A stretch of DNA of 36,294 bases. It comes from Nitrosovibrio sp. Nv4. Lineage in GTDB: Bacteria; Bdellovibrionota; UBA1018; CAIMNF01. The notes below the pieces were generated by a model. It was given only the letters and a program-made list of their open reading frames with translations, was not told the origin of the DNA and searched no databases. Both the position numbers and the translations under genes were made by a program. Of this stretch, positions 17,698 through 25,420 are shown in pieces (the first letter of the stretch is position 1; the number at the start of each line of letters is the position of its first letter). Location of the stretch: contig CALPVV020000013.1 of the NCBI GenBank assembly GCA_943327105.2, positions 1 to 36,294 on the forward strand, read 5' to 3'.

Positions 17698-17724
17698 ATT
17701 AATTAAGAATAAGGGGAGTCTCAA
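17696..17724 (-). promoter_or_regulatory. Candidate sigma-70 promoter for pilG operon
   Basis: On the minus strand TTGAGA (17724-17719) and TAATAT (17701-17696) are 17 bp apart. Transcription would start near 17689, leaving about 10 nt before the ATG at 17679 or about 4 nt before the TTG at 17685. The -10 box overlaps that proposed for pilA. This is pattern matching only. Confidence 0.4.
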
Positions 17725-17729
17725 ATTTT

Positions 17730-18296
17730 ATGAAACTGTTAAAAAACAACAAGTCTGGTTTTACCTTGGTTGAATTGATGGTGGTCGTGGCGATCATCGG
17801 TATTCTTGCAACGATTGCAATTCCTCAGTACAGCAAATTTCAATCAAAAGCACGTCAGTCAGAAGCGAAAGTGGTTCTCACTGGTATGCACACTACACTT
17901 CAATCTTTTGCTTCCGAGAATGGAACTTTTACCGGTTGCTTGGCAAATATTGGTTTTGCCATCAGCGGTAACAAAAGTTTTTACACCACCGGCTTCTCAG
18001 TAGCTGGTGCAAGCAGCGGAACTTCTTGTAGAGCGAATGGTGCGGGTGTATCTTGTACTGCCATTACGGGTCTTGCAGCAGGTGTTTGCACACCTGGTGC
18101 GGGTGTAAGCCATTTCGCATCAAACATGGGTGGTGGCCCAATTACGATACCTGCATCTTTTCTCGGAGGTTCTGCAACTGCAGTTTCAACTACAAACTTT
18201 ACAGTAGGTGCAGTTGGCCGTATCGGCGGTTCACTTGATGATCAATGGACAATCACTGATTCTAAAACATTGCTCAACGTACAAGTTGGGATTTAA
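17730..18296 (+). CDS. pilA: Major type IVa pilin PilA
   Basis: This 188-residue prepilin has a 10-residue basic leader ending in Gly and the class IVa cleavage site [17 protein letters not shown], with the conserved Glu at mature position 5. After the long N-terminal helix comes a globular part rich in Gly, Ala, Ser and Thr, with four cysteines (CLAN, SCRA, SCTA and VCTP) that could form two disulphides. The C-terminus [18 protein letters not shown] is typical of pilins from deltaproteobacteria. It is the only pil gene on the plus strand, lies divergent to pilG and ends at a strong terminator, so it forms a single-gene transcript as expected for an abundant subunit. PilD would process it and PilB and PilT would drive its assembly and retraction. 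Confidence 0.96.
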   Translation: MKLLKNNKSGFTLVELMVVVAIIGILATIAIPQYSKFQSKARQSEAKVVLTGMHTTLQSFASENGTFTGCLANIGFAISGNKSFYTTGFSVAGASSGTSCRANGAGVSCTAITGLAAGVCTPGAGVSHFASNMGGGPITIPASFLGGSATAVSTTNFTVGAVGRIGGSLDDQWTITDSKTLLNVQVGI

Positions 18297-18313
18297 TTCT
18301 ACTTAATCCAATA

Positions 18314-18351
18314 TTAAAAAAGCCGGGGTGGCGACGCCCCGGCTTTTTTTG
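18314..18351. terminator. Bidirectional rho-independent terminator between pilA and pilR
   Basis: The stem AGCCGGGGTG (18321-18330) pairs with CGCCCCGGCT (18335-18344), with one T-G wobble, around a GCGA tetraloop. It is flanked by an A-run on the left and a run of seven T on the right, so it can stop both pilA (plus) and the convergent pilB-T-C-R transcript (minus). Confidence 0.93.
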
Positions 18352-18368
18352 TTTCAATCTGAAGCTCC

Positions 18369-19316
18369 TCACTGGCCCAGAAGCTTTTTGGCCGCCTCTT
18401 CGTCATTCTTGGTATAAAGCATGGCTTCGCGTTTATAAAAAGCACGCACTTCTTGAAGTACTTTTTCAAGATCAACCGGCCCCATAATGAAATTCGCTCT
18501 TAGGGTCAATTCGCGTGGAATGCCCGCTGCTTTTCTCGCCGAAGCAACCATTTCGGGTGGCAGGGTGTTCACCTGTATTTCATCGCTTGCTTCCAAGGTC
18601 ACTACCCGCTCAATCACATTTTCAAGCTCGCGAATATTACCCGGCCAACGATGATGAAGCATGACTTCCATCGCAGCCGGAGCAAACCCTTTGATTGATC
18701 GCTTTTGCTTTTCGTTGAACTTTTTCAGGAACACTTCAATCAAAAGATCGATATCACCTACACGTTCACGCAGTGGTGGTGTTTCAAGCATGATCACATT
18801 CAGGCGGTAATAAAGGTCTTCTCGGAAGGTTCCTTTTTTTGCGCCTTCTTCCAGATTCTTGTTCGTTGCGGCCACAATGCGCACATCGATTTTGATCGTG
18901 TCATTTGCTCCGACCCGTCTGATTGCGCGGTCTTGAAGTGCTCTTAATAATTTAACCTGCATCGAAAGTGGCAATTCACCGATTTCATCCAAGAACAATG
19001 TGCCACCATTTGCAGCCTCAAAAAGACCAGGCTTATCGACATGAGCACCGGTAAAACTACCCTTTTTATGCCCAAATAACTCACTTTCAATCAGGGTTTC
19101 AGGAATCGCTCCGCAATTGACCGCAATGAATGGTCCATCCGCCACCGGGCTGAGTTCATGCAGCGCTCGCGCCACCAGTTCCTTACCCGTACCGCTTTCG
19201 CCGATAATCAGTATGTTCGTTTTTGAAGGTGCCACCCGGACGATCATCTTCTTCAATGCTTCAACCGATTGAGATTGCCCGAAGATCGGGCGCTTGATTT
19301 CGTTAATGTCTTTCAT
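18369..19316 (-). CDS. pilR: PilR-like sigma-54 activator core lacking receiver domain and complete HTH
   Basis: This 315-residue AAA+ protein of the bacterial enhancer-binding family starts almost at once with the ATPase domain ([15 protein letters not shown], about 11-25). It has Walker A GESGTGKE (39-46), the sigma-54 contact loop as GSFTGA (86-91, usual form GAFTGA), Walker B GGTLFLDE (104-111) and [16 protein letters not shown] near 225. There is no N-terminal receiver domain, and none is possible because the start shares a base with the pilC stop (TAATG). The C-terminus stops at [11 protein letters not shown], after helix 1 of the Fis-type helix-turn-helix, so the recognition helix is missing. 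Neither other frame downstream restores it. It lies where pilR lies in M. xanthus, but pilS is absent. It may act on sigma-54 without binding DNA, or be a decaying gene. The name is by position and homology. Confidence 0.82.
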   Translation of the reverse strand: MKDINEIKRPIFGQSQSVEALKKMIVRVAPSKTNILIIGESGTGKELVARALHELSPVADGPFIAVNCGAIPETLIESELFGHKKGSFTGAHVDKPGLFEAANGGTLFLDEIGELPLSMQVKLLRALQDRAIRRVGANDTIKIDVRIVAATNKNLEEGAKKGTFREDLYYRLNVIMLETPPLRERVGDIDLLIEVFLKKFNEKQKRSIKGFAPAAMEVMLHHRWPGNIRELENVIERVVTLEASDEIQVNTLPPEMVASARKAAGIPRELTLRANFIMGPVDLEKVLQEVRAFYKREAMLYTKNDEEAAKKLLGQ

Positions 19317-20542
19317 TAGCCCTGACTCCCTGCCATTTGGAAAATAGGTAGATACATTGCAATCAATAAACCACCGACGATGCCACCTAAAAATACAAGC
19401 ATGATGGGCTCGATCAATTTCATCATTCCCTGAACGACGTTTTGAACTTCTTCTTCATAGAATTCGGCGATCTTTTCTAACATCTTATCCAGACTTCCCG
19501 TGTTCTCACCGACCGAAACCATCTGGGTTGCCATTTTAGGGAAAATCTTCTGACGAAACATCGCCGTTGCAACCGTTGAGCCCAATTCGATTTCTTTTTT
19601 CATCTCACTGATGGCATCTTCGAAAGCGACATGGTCAGATGCATTTTTACAAATATCAAGAGAATCAACCATCGGCACACCTGATGACAAAAGTGTAGAC
19701 ATGGTTCTTGAGAATCGGGCGACACCTGATTTTTGAATCAATTCACCGAATAATGGCAATCGCAGCATCGCTCTTTGAAGAACAACTCTTCCCTCAGCAC
19801 TACTGATATAAAGCTTGCCGATATATCCACCAATTGCAAATATAGCGGCCAATAAAAAGAAATTTCCGGTCACCCAATGAGAAAGATCAAGAACGAATTG
19901 AGTGATGGCAGGTAACTCACCACCCGAGCCCTTGATCATTTCTTCAAATTTCGGAATTACAATCACCAACATGAGGGTCACTACCAAAAACGAAATGACC
20001 AAGACAATGATCGGGTACATCATCGAACTCTTAATCAGTTTTTTCATCTTATAAGAGTTTTCCATGTACTTTCCACAACGCATCAGCATGACATCAAGAG
20101 TTCCAGATCCTTCACCCGCCCGAATCAAGGAAACAAAAACTTTTTCAAAAATTTTCGGGTAAGCCGAGAAAGCTTCCCACAAAAATGACCCCGACTTGAT
20201 CTTCTCTTTTGATGTTGAAAGAATTTTCTTCATCATTGGATTTGATTCCTGATCATGAAACAGATCAATAGCCTGAATCACCGGCACACCAGAATTAATC
20301 ATCACATGCAATTGCTTGATGAAGTTCATGATCGTTTCAGGCGGTACCTTATCGCCTTGACCTGTGAATTCTAAAATGAACGCCCCGATATCAATTTGAG
20401 ACATCGACGGTCTTGTGATTTTCACCGGACGCAGGTTCTGACCGCGAAGAAACATCCTGAGTTCGCCCTCATTGACGGCGACCATTTTTCCTTCGATTTT
20501 TTTCCCTGCTCGATCAGATGCTACATAAAAGTATTCAGGCAT
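19316..20542 (-). CDS. pilC: Type IV pilus inner-membrane platform protein PilC
   Basis: PilC is the polytopic platform that couples the PilB and PilT motors to pilin. The 408 residues hold two T2SSF repeats: the first at about 70-195 (TIMNFIKQLHVMINSGVPVI) and the second at about 270-400 (RFSRTMSTLLSSGVPMVDSL). Membrane helices are near 172-195, 222-242 and 375-400, and the end is GGLLIAMYLPIFQMAGSQG. The N-terminus (MPEYFYVASDRAGKKIEGKM) is standard. A ribosome site AGGA lies 8 nt upstream, and pilT ends 9 nt before. The stop overlaps pilR by one base. Confidence 0.96.
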   Translation of the reverse strand: MPEYFYVASDRAGKKIEGKMVAVNEGELRMFLRGQNLRPVKITRPSMSQIDIGAFILEFTGQGDKVPPETIMNFIKQLHVMINSGVPVIQAIDLFHDQESNPMMKKILSTSKEKIKSGSFLWEAFSAYPKIFEKVFVSLIRAGEGSGTLDVMLMRCGKYMENSYKMKKLIKSSMMYPIIVLVISFLVVTLMLVIVIPKFEEMIKGSGGELPAITQFVLDLSHWVTGNFFLLAAIFAIGGYIGKLYISSAEGRVVLQRAMLRLPLFGELIQKSGVARFSRTMSTLLSSGVPMVDSLDICKNASDHVAFEDAISEMKKEIELGSTVATAMFRQKIFPKMATQMVSVGENTGSLDKMLEKIAEFYEEEVQNVVQGMMKLIEPIMLVFLGGIVGGLLIAMYLPIFQMAGSQG

Positions 20543-20551
20543 TTTTCATTC

Positions 20552-21613
20552 CTAGATCATTTTCATTAATTCATCTGGCAAAAGGCTATAAGCAAGACCA
20601 TCGGTCTTCGTCAAATTTCCTTTTCTGATATTTTCAAGCAGACTCTGGTTCATCGTTACCATTCCCGACCCCACCTGCCCTGATTGCATCGAACCATAAA
20701 CCTGGTGAATCTTGTCTTCCCGAATCAAGTTACGAACAGCCATATTTGGAATCATCAGTTCCATTGCCAGACAACGCCCCGGCTTACCAGAAAGTGGAAT
20801 CAATTGCTGAGTTACAACCGCTTGGAGCGTCGCTGCCAGCAGTTGCCTGATTTGAGGTTGTTGGTGAGGCGGAAACACGTTCAGCACCCTTGAAATGGTT
20901 TGTACCGCACTGTTTGTATGCAGGGTTGCAAAAACCAAGTGTCCGGTTTCTGCTGCGGTCAAAGCCATTTCAATTGTTTCAAGGTCTCGCAACTCACCCA
21001 CCAAAATATAATCGGGGTCTTGTCGAAGGGCTCGTCTTAGCGCCTCATGAAATGATTTACTGTCTGAACCCACTTCACGCTGGTTCACCACACAGCTTTT
21101 GTGTTGGTGCACATACTCGATCGGGTCTTCAACGGTAAGGATGTGACCATTTTCTTCACGATTCAAAAAATCAATCATTGCCGCCAAAGTAGTCGACTTA
21201 CCGGAACCCGTTGGTCCGGTCACGAGAACCAAACCATTGGGTTGTTTCATTACTTTTTTCAAAACTTCAGGAAGCTTCAAATCATCAAAGTTCGGCACGC
21301 CCATCGGAATTTTTCGAAAAACTGCACCCATGCAACCACGCTGAAAAAACATGTTTCCACGAAAGCGGGCGACATCTTTCACGCCAAATGAAAAATCAAG
21401 TTCCTGGTCAGCAAGGTATTTTTCACGTTGACCTTCATTTAAAACTTCAAACAAAAGTTCTTGCGTCTGTTCAGCCGTCAACGGCTCCGACTTGGCCTTG
21501 AATAAACGGCCGTGAATCCTGAATTGGGGTGATGACCCGACAGAAATGTGCAAGTCAGATGCATCCTGGTCAACCATGGCTCTCAATAACGCAGTCAATG
21601 TGATCTTCGACAT
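20552..21613 (-). CDS. pilT: Type IV pilus retraction ATPase PilT
   Basis: PilT is the hexameric motor that depolymerises the pilus and powers twitching. The 353 residues include the N-terminal PAS-like domain with ASDLHISVGSSPQFRIHG (about 18-35), Walker A GPTGSGKST (133-141), the acidic and Walker B region LRQDPDYILVGELRDLET, the His box TGHLVFATLHTNSA, and the PilT-specific C-terminal motif AVRNLIRE, a close variant of AIRNLIRE that is needed for retraction. A strong AGGAG site sits 7 nt upstream of the ATG. It lies 11 nt after pilB. Confidence 0.97.
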   Translation of the reverse strand: MSKITLTALLRAMVDQDASDLHISVGSSPQFRIHGRLFKAKSEPLTAEQTQELLFEVLNEGQREKYLADQELDFSFGVKDVARFRGNMFFQRGCMGAVFRKIPMGVPNFDDLKLPEVLKKVMKQPNGLVLVTGPTGSGKSTTLAAMIDFLNREENGHILTVEDPIEYVHQHKSCVVNQREVGSDSKSFHEALRRALRQDPDYILVGELRDLETIEMALTAAETGHLVFATLHTNSAVQTISRVLNVFPPHQQPQIRQLLAATLQAVVTQQLIPLSGKPGRCLAMELMIPNMAVRNLIREDKIHQVYGSMQSGQVGSGMVTMNQSLLENIRKGNLTKTDGLAYSLLPDELMKMI

Positions 21614-21624
21614 TTCTTATTCTC

Positions 21625-23340
21625 CTATTCGTCATCAGCAGTCATCGAGACCGCTTCTTCGAGTGATGTAAACCCTTCAATCGCTTTCTTGATTGCTGAA
21701 ATGCGTAGGGTCTGTAAATTGAATTTTTTAATCGCATCGCGCTTGATCTCAATCGCGGTCTTGCCCTTCAAAACCATTTCTTTCAAAGTGGTATTGAAAT
21801 CAAGAACCTCATAAACAGCTACGCGCCCTTTGTAACCGGTCTTATTGCAGGCATTGCAACCCACCGGTCCGTAAAACATTGCCCCTGAAGCCATTTCTCT
21901 GATTCCGAGTGCGAACAATTGATGCTCAGGAATCTCAATTTGGGTCATGCACTGCTTGCAAAGGGTTCGAAGCAACCGCTGCGCGATAATCGTGTTCACC
22001 GAAGCGGTTACCATGAAGGGTTCACAGCCCATGTTCACCAATCGGGTGATGGTCGCGACGGTGTCGTTCGTGTGAAGAGTCGATAAAACCAAGTGACCAG
22101 TCAATGCTGCTTGAATGGCGACTTCAGCAGTTTCCAAATCTCGAATTTCCCCGACTAGTACCGTATCCGGGTCTTGGCGAAGCAAGGCACGCAAAATGCT
22201 AGCAAAAGTAAGCCCTACATCTTTATTCACCTGAACCTGATTGATGCCTTCCAGGTTGTACTCGACCGGGTCTTCAACAGTCGAAAGGTTATCTGAAATT
22301 TGATTCAGTTCCATCAACGCTGAATAAAGGGTCGTGGTTTTTCCTGACCCGGTTGGTCCGGTCACCAAGACCATGCCGCTGGGTTGATGAATTCCCTTTT
22401 GAAAAATTTCAAGCTGACCTTCTTCAAAACCAAGCTTCTTCAGATCAAGTTGCAGGTTTCCCTTACTCAATAGTCGGAGCACCACTTTCTCGCCAAACAA
22501 AGTTGGCAGGGTGTTCACACGAAAATCCATTTCCTTGCCGCCGATTTTGATCTTGATACGACCATCTTGCGGTACGCGCGATTCGGCAATATCCATGCGT
22601 GACATGATCTTGAAACGAGCAACGACGGCGCGTTTCATTTCGCTCGGAATGTGAGTGATATCAAGCAAGGTTCCATCTACGCGAAGTCGGACTCGAAAAT
22701 CTTTTTCATAAGGTTCAACGTGAATATCACTTGCACCCCGCTTGATTGCTTCACTGAGAATACCGTTCACCACCGCGATTACCGGCGCATCATCCGTTGA
22801 GCCTGAAGAATCGACTTCATGAACCTGAAACTGGTCAATTTGCTGGATTTCTTCGCCCTTTTTCATCTGGGTCTGGGAATCCTTGATGAACTGGTCCATC
22901 GCCTTACCGAGACCTTGAGTACCACCGTAGTATTTGGTCAGTGCGTGATCAAATGAACTGAAGGTCGTTAATACGGCTTCAACATTCAACTTGGTTGCAA
23001 ACTTGATATTATCAAGAAGACTGAGCTGAGTGGGGTCAGGAATGGCAACCACGATAATGCCTTTTCCTGATTGAATTGGAATTGCCTGGGTCTTTCGCAC
23101 CACTTCGGGTGGAATCATCGCAATCACTTCTGGTTTGATTTCAAATTTAGTCAGGTTCAAGCTTTGCAATGAAAACTTCTGGCTTAGGAAAAACACCAAT
23201 TTTGAATCTTGAAGAACCTTGCGCTCGATGAATTGGCGAACGGCATCGCCACCCGCTCTCAAAATTTGATCGGCTTCTTGCAATTGAGCATCGGAGATAA
23301 GTCGTTCTTTATGAAGGAGCTCGACCAGTTTTCGAGACAT
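21625..23340 (-). CDS. pilB: Type IV pilus assembly ATPase PilB
   Basis: PilB drives pilus extension. The 571 residues have an MshEN-type N-terminal domain (about 1-150), an N2 domain with SEAIKRGASDIHVEPYEKDF (about 196-215), Walker A GPTGSGKTT (328-336), Walker B VLVGEIRDLET (about 394-404), the His box GHLVLSTLHTND, and a zinc tetracysteine made of CKQC (461-464) and CNAC (495-498). It starts the pilB-T-C-R transcript, 41 nt after ribF. The ATG has no Shine-Dalgarno sequence, and the best promoter ends only 9 nt upstream, so leaderless initiation is possible. Confidence 0.97.
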   Translation of the reverse strand: MSRKLVELLHKERLISDAQLQEADQILRAGGDAVRQFIERKVLQDSKLVFFLSQKFSLQSLNLTKFEIKPEVIAMIPPEVVRKTQAIPIQSGKGIIVVAIPDPTQLSLLDNIKFATKLNVEAVLTTFSSFDHALTKYYGGTQGLGKAMDQFIKDSQTQMKKGEEIQQIDQFQVHEVDSSGSTDDAPVIAVVNGILSEAIKRGASDIHVEPYEKDFRVRLRVDGTLLDITHIPSEMKRAVVARFKIMSRMDIAESRVPQDGRIKIKIGGKEMDFRVNTLPTLFGEKVVLRLLSKGNLQLDLKKLGFEEGQLEIFQKGIHQPSGMVLVTGPTGSGKTTTLYSALMELNQISDNLSTVEDPVEYNLEGINQVQVNKDVGLTFASILRALLRQDPDTVLVGEIRDLETAEVAIQAALTGHLVLSTLHTNDTVATITRLVNMGCEPFMVTASVNTIIAQRLLRTLCKQCMTQIEIPEHQLFALGIREMASGAMFYGPVGCNACNKTGYKGRVAVYEVLDFNTTLKEMVLKGKTAIEIKRDAIKKFNLQTLRISAIKKAIEGFTSLEEAVSMTADDE

Positions 23341-23349
23341 TATTCATAA

Positions 23350-23378
23350 ATTTTAATTGTTTAACTGCGTTGTCGCAA
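23350..23378 (-). promoter_or_regulatory. Candidate promoter for pilB-T-C-R
   Basis: On the minus strand TTGCGA (23378-23373) and TAAAAT (23355-23350) are 17 bp apart, between the ribF stop and the pilB start. The expected start site would be about 23343, two or three nt before the pilB ATG. Confidence 0.42.
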
Positions 23379-23381
23379 CCT

Positions 23382-24332
23382 CTAATGCAAAAGGCTTTTC
23401 GCCAAATTTACATCGCTTTTGATCTGTGCTTTCAATTCGTCAATCGATGCGAATTTGCGTTCATCACGAATGCGGTGATGAAATCTGACTTCAAGGATTT
23501 CGCCGTAGAGATCAAATGTCTGATCGAGAATGTGCGTCTCGATTTTAAGTGGAATCAAACTCAACTCTTCAGTTTGCTGAAAGGTGGGCCTTTTGCCGAT
23601 GTTCGTAACACTCGGATAAACCTGACCCTGCCAAATTACTGACGTTGCATAAACGCCAGGAAGAAGCGGAAACTTTTCTTCACACTTCATGTTCGCCGTA
23701 GGAAACCCAATCGTGCGCCCCCGCTTGTCGCCATGGACAATTTCACCCTTATAAAAGAAGGGGCGGCCTAAAAGATCTTCTGCCTCTTTCAGTTTTCCGT
23801 GAGAAAGCGCCTCTCGAATTAACGAACTAGAGATCACCAGTCCATCCTTTACTACTGGAAGGGCAAGCTCGAGTTTAACGCCCGCTTTTTCACAATATTC
23901 CTTCAAAAGCTCGGTATTCCCCTCTCGCTTCCGTCCAAAAGCAAAGTCTTGCCCGACAATAATCACCTGGGCATGAAGGGTTTTGAGGAGAAAGTCCTGA
24001 AAAAACTCGTCGGCCGACCTGGCGGCAAACTCAGCATTGAAGGGTTCCTCAACACAAAAATCGATACCCAATTGATCGAGTTGTATCCGCTTCTCTTCAT
24101 AAGTCATGAGTAACTTCATGGGTGACTGGGGGCGGAGCTCGAGGGTCGGATGCGGGTTAAAAGTCAGTACAACCACCGGCAAGTCCATTTTACTGCCGTA
24201 ATCTTGGGCTTTTTTCAAAATTGACTGGTGCCCAAGGTGTACGCCATCGAAGTTTCCGATCGCCACAACTGCTTCAGTCGGGTAGCCACTTTGTGGTTTT
24301 AGGGTTTCTTTTGCTCCAAAAAAGGTTCGCAT
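23382..24332 (-). CDS. ribF: Bifunctional riboflavin kinase / FAD synthetase
   Basis: RibF converts riboflavin to FMN and then to FAD. The 316 residues have the N-terminal nucleotidyltransferase domain with GNFDGVHLGH (26-35), VVLTFNPHP near 56 and QDFAFGRKREGN near 128. The C-terminal flavokinase domain (from about 180) carries GRTIGFPTANM (about 204-214), where the PTAN motif binds flavin and ATP, and ends with the normal helix (RDERKFASIDELKAQI). No ribosome site precedes the ATG at 24332. A weak promoter (TTGGAG, 18 bp, TAAAAT, at 24388-24359 on the minus strand) is possible. It is upstream of the pil genes in the same direction but is functionally unrelated. Confidence 0.96.
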   Translation of the reverse strand: MRTFFGAKETLKPQSGYPTEAVVAIGNFDGVHLGHQSILKKAQDYGSKMDLPVVVLTFNPHPTLELRPQSPMKLLMTYEEKRIQLDQLGIDFCVEEPFNAEFAARSADEFFQDFLLKTLHAQVIIVGQDFAFGRKREGNTELLKEYCEKAGVKLELALPVVKDGLVISSSLIREALSHGKLKEAEDLLGRPFFYKGEIVHGDKRGRTIGFPTANMKCEEKFPLLPGVYATSVIWQGQVYPSVTNIGKRPTFQQTEELSLIPLKIETHILDQTFDLYGEILEVRFHHRIRDERKFASIDELKAQIKSDVNLAKSLLH

Positions 24333-24433
24333 AGGGGGATTGCCTGTTTTTACACTGGATTTTAACTTTGTGACAGACTAAACTCCAAGGAGTTGATACG
24401 AAGTGCCTTAGCTTTGTGTCATTAACTTACGAT

Positions 24434-24518
24434 GCGCGCGTGGTGAAATTGGCAGACACGCCAGACTTAGGATCTGGTGCCGTAAGGTGTGGGGGTTCAA
24501 GTCCCTCCGCGCGCACCA
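24434..24518 (+). tRNA. tRNA-Leu (anticodon UAG)
   Basis: Acceptor GCGCGCG (24434-24440) pairs with CGCGCGC (24508-24514), followed by the discriminator A and an encoded CCA. The anticodon stem CCAGA/TCTGG encloses CTTAGGA, with TAG at 24468-24470. A long variable arm (about 24478-24490) and the T-loop TTCAAGT confirm a class II tRNA-Leu. Confidence 0.96.
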
Positions 24519-24540
24519 ACAAGTTGTCATCAACTTGTTG
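24517..24540 (+). other. Perfect 10-bp hairpin in the spacer between the two tRNA-Leu genes
   Basis: CAACAAGTTG (24517-24526) and CAACTTGTTG (24531-24540) are exact inverted copies around a TCAT loop. The left arm begins in the last two bases of the tRNA CCA. No T-run follows, so it is not a typical terminator. It may mark the 3' trailer for RNase processing. Confidence 0.7.
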
Positions 24541-24585
24541 AGAAATACCCTTGAATCTGTAAGTTTTTCTACTTCTCATAAATGT

Positions 24586-24669
24586 GCCCAGGTGGCGGAA
24601 TTGGTAGACGCACTCGTTTCAGGGGCGGGCGCCACAAGCGTGCTGGTTCGAATCCAGTCCTGGGCACCA
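24586..24669 (+). tRNA. tRNA-Leu (anticodon CAG)
   Basis: Acceptor GCCCAGG (24586-24592) pairs with CCTGGGC (24659-24665), followed by A and an encoded CCA. The anticodon stem CTCGT/GCGGG (with wobble pairs) encloses TTCAGGG, with CAG at 24620-24622. It has a long variable arm and the T-loop TTCGAAT. A T-rich stretch (TTTTTTACTTTTTTATC) follows directly and probably ends transcription. Confidence 0.96.
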
Positions 24670-24703
24670 TTTTTTACTTTTTTATCAAATTAAATAAATT
24701 CTA

Positions 24704-24732
24704 TTTACAGATTAAACGCAGTGCGTTACAAG
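24704..24732 (+). promoter_or_regulatory. Candidate promoter of the exported-protein gene
   Basis: TTTACA (24704-24709) and TACAAG (24727-24732) are 17 bp apart, giving a start near 24739 and a leader of about 70 nt. The leader ends in GGGAGGT (24796-24802), which overlaps a small hairpin (CCGGC 24784-24788 with GCCGG 24793-24797, loop CATT) that could partly mask the ribosome site. Confidence 0.4.
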
Positions 24733-24810
24733 TTTAAAACTCGAAGCTCGAGCAACCAAATCAAGCTTTGTAGAGTTAAATTGCCGGCCATTGCCGGGAG
24801 GTAAGTAGTC

Positions 24811-25365
24811 ATGAAAAAGATGAGTAAAAAATTAAGCGCTGCTCTCGTTGCAATCAGTCTTATGGTAGGTGCCGTAAGCTACCCAACCAAAGAAGCAAAC
24901 GCAGGTGTAGTTCTCATGTCAATCGGCGGCGTTGCCGGCGATGGAACCGGAGCAATCATTCTTCCCGTCGGAGTATCGATTGCAATGATTTTTGGTGGCC
25001 TTAGCCTTGTTGGAATTACCAGTTATATCTTTCTTACCGACATCAATCCGGGCGACATGAAAAAAGCAGCAATTGCGTTTTCACTACTCACTCTGGATAA
25101 AAATTCATCTGAAGAATCAGTTCAATCCGAACTTCGAAACAGACTCATGATCAGTTACAAATCAATGAACATGAATGAGAACGATGCAGATTACCTTGCA
25201 CAAATTATCATGAAAAAAACGGCGAATACTCAAGTTGCAGCAAATAGCGGTGTTGAGGTTTTATTCACCGATGAAGAGATTTCTCAGGTAGTGAACTCGA
25301 TCGCTGAAAACAATCCTGAATTGGCTCAAAAAATCACAAACGACTTCACTAAGTCATCAATCTAA
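24811..25365 (+). CDS. Unknown exported protein with signal peptide and hydrophobic segment
   Basis: I do not recognise this 184-residue protein. A signal peptide (MKKMSKKLSAALVAISLMV) ends near residue 31 at a likely EANA/GV site. A glycine-rich hydrophobic stretch follows at about 32-75 (SIGGVAGDGTGAIILPVGVS, then a helix IAMIFGGLSLVGITSYIFL). The remaining 100 residues are soluble, acidic and helical, with Asn and Ser and no cysteines. The mature protein may sit in a membrane through the hydrophobic stretch. The strong ribosome site and single-gene layout suggest good expression. Neighbours (tRNAs, lysA) give no functional hint. Confidence 0.82.
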   Translation: MKKMSKKLSAALVAISLMVGAVSYPTKEANAGVVLMSIGGVAGDGTGAIILPVGVSIAMIFGGLSLVGITSYIFLTDINPGDMKKAAIAFSLLTLDKNSSEESVQSELRNRLMISYKSMNMNENDADYLAQIIMKKTANTQVAANSGVEVLFTDEEISQVVNSIAENNPELAQKITNDFTKSSI

Positions 25366-25379
25366 TTTAATCACTTACT

Positions 25380-25420
25380 GAAATAGCCTCAGCTCGAAAG
25401 ACCTGGGGCTATTTCATTTC
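25380..25420 (+). terminator. Terminator of the exported-protein gene, overlapping the lysA stop
   Basis: GAAATAGCC (25380-25388) pairs with GGCTATTTC (25407-25415), extended inward by CAG/CTG across one mismatch. The downstream tract ATTTCATTTCT is only moderately T-rich. The right arm contains the lysA stop codon (minus strand). Confidence 0.65.

Noticed and set aside
17600-17729. Sigma-54 promoter upstream of pilA
   Set aside because: I looked for GG-N10-GC at proper spacing because of the pilR neighbour, and found none.
24487-24693. Open frame of 68 codons across the tRNA-Leu pair
   Set aside because: It runs through two complete tRNA genes and is a chance frame.
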